From CAZDIO01 sp964505555 (GTDB lineage Bacteria; Bdellovibrionota_C; UBA2361; SZUA-149; CAZDIO01): 9,425 bases of DNA. Below the pieces are notes generated by a model that was given only the letters and a program-made list of their open reading frames with translations, ran no database searches and was not told the origin of the DNA. This document shows positions 6,646-9,425 of the stretch, piece after piece (the stretch's first letter is position 1; the number at the start of each line of letters is the position of its first letter). Position numbers and translations under genes: made by a program. Location: NCBI GenBank assembly GCA_964505555.1, contig CAZDIO010000055.1, positions 1 through 9,425 on the forward strand. The letters are read 5' to 3'.

Positions 6646-8337
6646 TTACAAGAGACTATTTACATAACATGTTTCGCAAAAAACCTGCTCCTTCCTTCTT
6701 GGAGCATATGAAGTGAGTAATGTTGTTGCGCACTTATCGCAATTTCGTTTCCAGAGATGATTTGGATTTCGCCTAGAAGTCCTCTCTTGATGGCGACAAA
6801 AGAAACATTTTCGAGGTAAGGCAAGCTCTGCTTGTTTATAGAAGTTAAGTTCTTGGGGTATAACTTTAAAGTTTCTTTCACACTTTATGCAGGAGAAAAG
6901 CTCATTGATGATCGACTCCTTAGCTACAGAAATAGAATCTGGAAACAACGCTGTTGGTGGTAAATATTCACGAACATCCGGATCGTTCCACTGATAGCGA
7001 AGTTTTATTGCCTCTTCCTTTGTCAAAGGAAAATGCTCCTGAGCAACGGTAAGGTTGTAAGGAAAAGAGGTGGTAAATGGCGGGAAATATTCTCCCCATT
7101 CCTCTGTTTGTTTCATGTGTGCAATTATTTTTTTTACTAAGGCTGAATATTCAGCCGGTGAATATTCTTTGTTTAGAACGCAATGAGTTTTTCGCTTTAA
7201 TCCAACACAACCAAAAAGATCAGCACACCCGTTAAAACAGAGATTGCAATAGGTAAGGTTTGTGATCTGACTTAAACATTGTTCTGAAAAACGAACGTTG
7301 TAAGCATTGTATCCTAAATTGTTACATTCATATAATAACTCGCTATCTCCACACTCATGACAATCCATGATGTTTTTGGCTTTAATAAATGTTTGAGTGC
7401 AGTATTTAGCATCCCACAAGTTCATTGAGTCAAAACAGAAATGTGCGTTTTTACAATGAACTAAATGATTTCCAGATACATTTTCATTTTGAACGCCATG
7501 AAGATATTTTTGTGGAAATCCTTGTTTGAAAAGATCGAAGTCAGCGATCGCTTTTGTCAGTTGTTCATAGCTTCCAAAAGATTTTCGCAATTCATCATAT
7601 CGCTCTTTTGAGATCGGTTTGTTTAGGAAGTGATATTCTTTTTGATGAAGATTGCTACACATGATGCACCGTTTACAGCCGATGCAATTATTAAGAAAAA
7701 ATGAATCTGAACAGGATTCTGAATTTGAAACAAAGATACAGTTATAGCAGTTTGTGGAGTCAATTGTTTCGCAGCAAAGTTCAAGAGATTGTGATCGATA
7801 GCACTCGAGAGTGTTTCGTGAATGGTTTAAACCAAAACTATAATAGCAATCCCAGTTTTCATCAGAATCAAAAATTAGGTAACAGTTCTTATTTTTCCCC
7901 GCATAATTGGTATACTCGCAATTTTCATCGCGAAGATAGTCAGTAAAGAGTGCCGGCCTTGGAACTACGAGGCTGAGCTCTTGGAACTGTTCAAAAAATG
8001 AACGACCAAAATCAAACTCACGACCATAGGTAGTCCCGTCGTACTGGTCGCTATACCAATAACGCTGACTATAAACTTTATAAGGACTATCTGGAGGGTA
8101 ATTAGAAATAATCGATAATCCAGTTCCATCACATTTTCGTTTAAAAAGATGGATCTGATTGACCTGTAAGGTGCGACGTTTTTGGCGACACTCAGGACAT
8201 AGGCGGGGGAGCGGCACCTCCATTTTTTGATAAAAACTTTGATCCCATGTCGTAATGGAAAATAAGGTAGCACAATCTTTACAAGAAACTTGGCTACAAT
8301 TATTTTTTGTAGAATGTAAGGCGGTGGATCCCTGCAT
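6646..8337 (-). CDS. Cysteine-rich solenoid protein with zinc ribbons at both ends, upstream paralogue
   Basis: From ATG 8337 the protein has 563 residues and 39 cysteines. The N-terminal ribbon is C19-x2-C22 to C47-x2-C50 with the linker FYQKMEVPLPRLCPECRQ; HLFKRKCDGTG and YGREFDFGRSFFEQF follow. Solenoid half 1 (about 139-245) ends in clustered CxxC motifs and LNKPISKERY. Half 2 (about 284-398) ends FGCVGLKRKTHCVLNKEYS. A helical stretch (399-450) leads to two intact C-terminal ribbons: C483-x2-C486 with C511-x2-C514, and C533-x2-C536 with C554-x2-C557. The C-terminal module repeats the N-terminal one (FYKQAELALPRKCFFCR, then LWKRNCDKC). An in-frame TTG at 8373 would add 12 residues, but the predicted transcription start falls there, so ATG is preferred. 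No Shine-Dalgarno is evident. Metal-binding and a scaffold or nucleic-acid role are inferences; function unknown. Confidence 0.87.
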   Translation of the reverse strand: MQGSTALHSTKNNCSQVSCKDCATLFSITTWDQSFYQKMEVPLPRLCPECRQKRRTLQVNQIHLFKRKCDGTGLSIISNYPPDSPYKVYSQRYWYSDQYDGTTYGREFDFGRSFFEQFQELSLVVPRPALFTDYLRDENCEYTNYAGKNKNCYLIFDSDENWDCYYSFGLNHSRNTLECYRSQSLELCCETIDSTNCYNCIFVSNSESCSDSFFLNNCIGCKRCIMCSNLHQKEYHFLNKPISKERYDELRKSFGSYEQLTKAIADFDLFKQGFPQKYLHGVQNENVSGNHLVHCKNAHFCFDSMNLWDAKYCTQTFIKAKNIMDCHECGDSELLYECNNLGYNAYNVRFSEQCLSQITNLTYCNLCFNGCADLFGCVGLKRKTHCVLNKEYSPAEYSALVKKIIAHMKQTEEWGEYFPPFTTSFPYNLTVAQEHFPLTKEEAIKLRYQWNDPDVREYLPPTALFPDSISVAKESIINELFSCIKCERNFKVIPQELNFYKQAELALPRKCFFCRHQERTSRRNPNHLWKRNCDKCATTLLTSYAPRRKEQVFCETCYVNSLL

Positions 8338-8378
8338 AACAAAGAAGTTTTGCCAAAGACAGTATTGTTGCAAGCGCT

Positions 8379-8407
8379 ATTTTAGCAAGCATGCGTGGGC
8401 AAAACAA
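8379..8407 (-). promoter_or_regulatory. Candidate promoter with extended -10 for the cysteine-rich operon
   Basis: Read on the minus strand, TTGTTT (8402-8407) is followed by a 17-base spacer and TAAAAT (8379-8384), which matches five of six -10 positions. TGC directly upstream of the -10 forms an extended -10 element, which can offset the weak -35. Transcription would begin near 8372, giving a leader of about 35 bases to the ATG at 8337 and placing the alternative TTG codon at the transcript's very 5' end. Confidence 0.5.
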
Positions 8408-8470
8408 CTTTTTAGAGAACCATTATAACCGTGATCGCGAAGTTATTCCTTCTAGAGGAAAGCTAAGCTT

Positions 8471-8716
8471 CTAGGCAGCAACTTTGCACAATCCTGCTTT
8501 CGTATGGAGTGCCAACACACCTTCCACAAACGCTTTTTCTCGATGTGGAGAAGAAAGCTCAAGACAGTGCGATAAAAGTCCGATGATTTTTGATTCTTCT
8601 TCTCTCTGCTTTCTGTTTTTTATAGCTTGGAGTTTTTTGTAATAGGAAAGGAGTGCTTTCCCGTAGCTTGAAGCATTTGCTTTTTTCGAATTTTTTGTTT
8701 CACTTTTTTGTTTCAT
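8471..8716 (-). CDS. Small basic hypothetical protein
   Basis: This is an 81-residue protein that I do not recognise. Residues 1-40 are rich in lysine, serine and asparagine and include SYGKALLSYYKKLQAIKNRKQREEE, a likely amphipathic helix with a basic face. The second half, KIIGLLSHCLELSS then EKAFVEGVLALHTKAGL, looks like two further helices. It has two cysteines, no CxxC motif, no membrane segment and no signal peptide. A strong Shine-Dalgarno, GGGAGGG (8721-8727 on the minus strand), lies four bases before the ATG, which is the best evidence that it is translated. It is cytosolic and perhaps nucleic-acid or ribosome associated, by composition only. It lies upstream of the cysteine-rich operon on the same strand, 133 bases before that operon's ATG, and the operon seems to have its own promoter. 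Confidence 0.65.
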   Translation of the reverse strand: MKQKSETKNSKKANASSYGKALLSYYKKLQAIKNRKQREEESKIIGLLSHCLELSSPHREKAFVEGVLALHTKAGLCKVAA

Positions 8717-8790
8717 GATACCCTCCCGATGGTACGCAGTTTTCAGCAGGTTCTTCTTCTTTTCATTAAGAAGTTTCCCGATCCTTATTT

Positions 8791-8818
8791 AGAATACCGT
8801 GCCGATGCTGTTTTTCAA
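8791..8818 (-). promoter_or_regulatory. Candidate promoter for the small basic protein gene
   Basis: On the minus strand TTGAAA (8813-8818, five of six -35 positions) is followed by a 16-base spacer and TATTCT (8791-8796, four of six -10 positions). The start would be near 8784, giving a leader of about 68 bases before the ATG at 8716. The leader contains CTTCTT and AAGAAG, which could form a small hairpin. The assignment is by consensus match only. Confidence 0.35.
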
Positions 8819-8953
8819 CTGATCTTCGTCAGGGAGTTTACGAATTATAAATTTTTAACATGAGGAAGATCATACGTTCAGTCACATATTAAAGAGATAA
8901 ATACAAAAGTAACACTTGAATTTCATCGGCTTTAGAACAACAAGTGATGTTAC

Positions 8954-8963
8954 AAAAGGAGGA
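8954..8963 (+). promoter_or_regulatory. Strong Shine-Dalgarno site fixing the DUF1328 start
   Basis: AAAAGGAGGA immediately upstream of GGTAT and the ATG at 8970 is a near-perfect complement of the 16S rRNA 3' end, with GGAGG ending eight bases before the ATG. It decides the start against the longer in-frame ATG at 8916, which has no such site. Confidence 0.85.
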
Positions 8964-8969
8964 AGGTAT

Positions 8970-9140
8970 ATGTTAAATTGGGCGCTTACATTTTTGGTAA
9001 TAGCACTTATTGCTGCTTTTTTTGGTTTTGGAGGAATTGCAGGAACAGCAACAAGTATGGCTAAGATATTATTTTTTATATTCCTAATCCTCTTTGTAGT
9101 ATCTCTCATCGTTCCAAAACTGCGTCGACCCCCAGTGTAA
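8970..9140 (+). CDS. DUF1328 (YtjA-like) small membrane protein
   Basis: The 56-residue protein begins MLNWALTFLVIALIAAFFGFGGIAGTA, the hallmark of DUF1328 proteins, which are usually 53-60 residues. Two hydrophobic helices at about 5-26 and 31-48 flank the glycine-rich turn GFGGIAG. The tail, PKLRRPPV, is basic and probably cytoplasmic. Homologues are inner-membrane proteins of unknown role, often stress-associated. The start at 8970 is set by family length and by the strong Shine-Dalgarno; the upstream extension to 8916 is not part of the family. It is monocistronic here, divergent from the small basic protein gene, with no convincing promoter recognised in the 253-base divergent region. 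A GC-rich hairpin follows 16 bases after the stop. Confidence 0.9.
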   Translation: MLNWALTFLVIALIAAFFGFGGIAGTATSMAKILFFIFLILFVVSLIVPKLRRPPV

Positions 9141-9156
9141 TAAGATGTAACAGGCC

Positions 9157-9181
9157 CCCCATTGTCATTAATGAAATGGGG
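9157..9181 (+). terminator. GC-rich hairpin downstream of DUF1328 gene, possible terminator
   Basis: CCCCATT (9157-9163) pairs perfectly with AATGGGG (9175-9181) around an 11-base loop, 16 bases after the DUF1328 stop. There is no T-run after it, so intrinsic termination would be weak; it may instead stabilise the mRNA 3' end. A competing pairing, TGTCATT (9163-9169) with AATGACA (9183-9189), excludes part of this stem. Confidence 0.4.
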
Positions 9182-9310
9182 CAATGACATCGGGAAGTCG
9201 CAACGATCCCCTGGCAAAGCGAAGCAACTTTGCGTTCTGAACAGGAAAACAATTCTCACCACATTTATAAAGTGGAACTGCTCTGAATGGCATTAAGATA
9301 AGAAGTATTT

Positions 9311-9396
9311 TAACACAGAGTTTCACGGAGTCTCACAGAGTGAAGAAAAAAAGTTAATGAATTTAACTCTGTGGAACTCCGTGAAACTCTGTGTTA
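9311..9396. repeat. Large inverted repeat built of three roughly 10-base units per arm
   Basis: The left arm (9311-9341) and right arm (9366-9396) are 31 bases each and complementary except for two adjacent positions, with a 24-base loop. Each arm is a tandem of three related units: AACACAGAGT, TTCACGGAGT and CTCACAGAGT on the left, and AACTCTGTGG, AACTCCGTGA and AACTCTGTGT on the right. No T-run follows on either strand, so it is not an ordinary terminator. Similar CACAGAG/CACGGAG-type repeats occur between genes in many unrelated bacteria. It may be a dispersed palindromic element or a mobile-element remnant. Confidence 0.85.
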
Positions 9397-9425
9397 TTCA
9401 AAAAAGGCTCGATAAACGCTTATCT

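Noticed and set aside
5015..8337. CaiB/BaiF CoA-transferase label sometimes attached to this type of protein
   Set aside because: Nothing in either sequence resembles a CoA-transferase; the cysteine knuckles and repeats dominate.
8338..8373. TTG start adding 12 residues to the upstream cysteine-rich protein
   Set aside because: No ribosome-binding site is present, and the predicted transcription start lies at about the same base.
8916..8969. Longer start for the DUF1328 protein
   Set aside because: The added 18 residues lie outside the family and lack a ribosome-binding site, whereas the ATG at 8970 follows a near-perfect one.
9190..9290. Small hairpins (GCAAAG with CTTTGC; CCAC with GTGG) as tRNA or other RNA gene
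   Set aside because: The stems are short and isolated, without cloverleaf pairing or conserved tRNA loop bases.
9311..9396. CRISPR array
   Set aside because: The short units are contiguous without spacers and arranged as inverted arms; no cas genes are present.
1..9425. UGA read as glycine (code 25, as in Gracilibacteria and Absconditabacteria)
   Set aside because: All conserved genes are full-length under the standard code with no in-frame TGA and normal GGN glycine codons.

Overview
The window looks like chromosomal DNA of an uncultivated bacterium, most likely of the Candidate Phyla Radiation (Patescibacteria, Peregrinibacteria-like). This rests on two neighbouring cysteine-rich solenoid proteins that resemble a family I know mainly from CPR genomes. 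The placement is an inference. All nine visible stop codons are TAA or TAG, and every long frame is open under the standard code, so UGA is not read as glycine here.

Layout. Bases 1-1101 (minus) hold the N-terminal 367 residues of a DUF255/YyaL-type thioredoxin-fold protein that runs off the window. Diverging from it is an SRP RNA gene (about 1244-1341, plus), followed by an extra long hairpin and a Rho-independent terminator. Next comes a compact plus-strand cluster, dnaX - ybaB/ebfC - recR (1475-4277). The order SRP RNA-dnaX-ybaB-recR is the one known from Bacillus and many other bacteria, linking protein targeting, the replication clamp loader and RecFOR repair. Directly downstream are a small nucleotidyltransferase-fold protein (4324-4848) and an overlapping small unknown ORF, possibly a two-gene accessory module.

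Facing this cluster, and meeting it in a shared palindromic TTATAA, is a minus-strand operon of two paralogous cysteine-rich proteins (6646-8337, then 5015-6628). The upstream one has zinc-ribbon modules at both ends and two solenoid halves between them. The downstream one keeps the fold signature but has lost one or both cysteines at most ribbon positions. A promoter with an extended -10 element is predicted just upstream, and it argues for an ATG start at 8337. I consider this pair the most interesting part of the window.

The right end carries a small unknown basic protein (8471-8716, minus) with a strong Shine-Dalgarno site, a 56-residue DUF1328 membrane protein (8970-9140, plus), a GC-rich hairpin, and a large inverted repeat (9311-9396) whose arms each consist of three roughly 10-base units.
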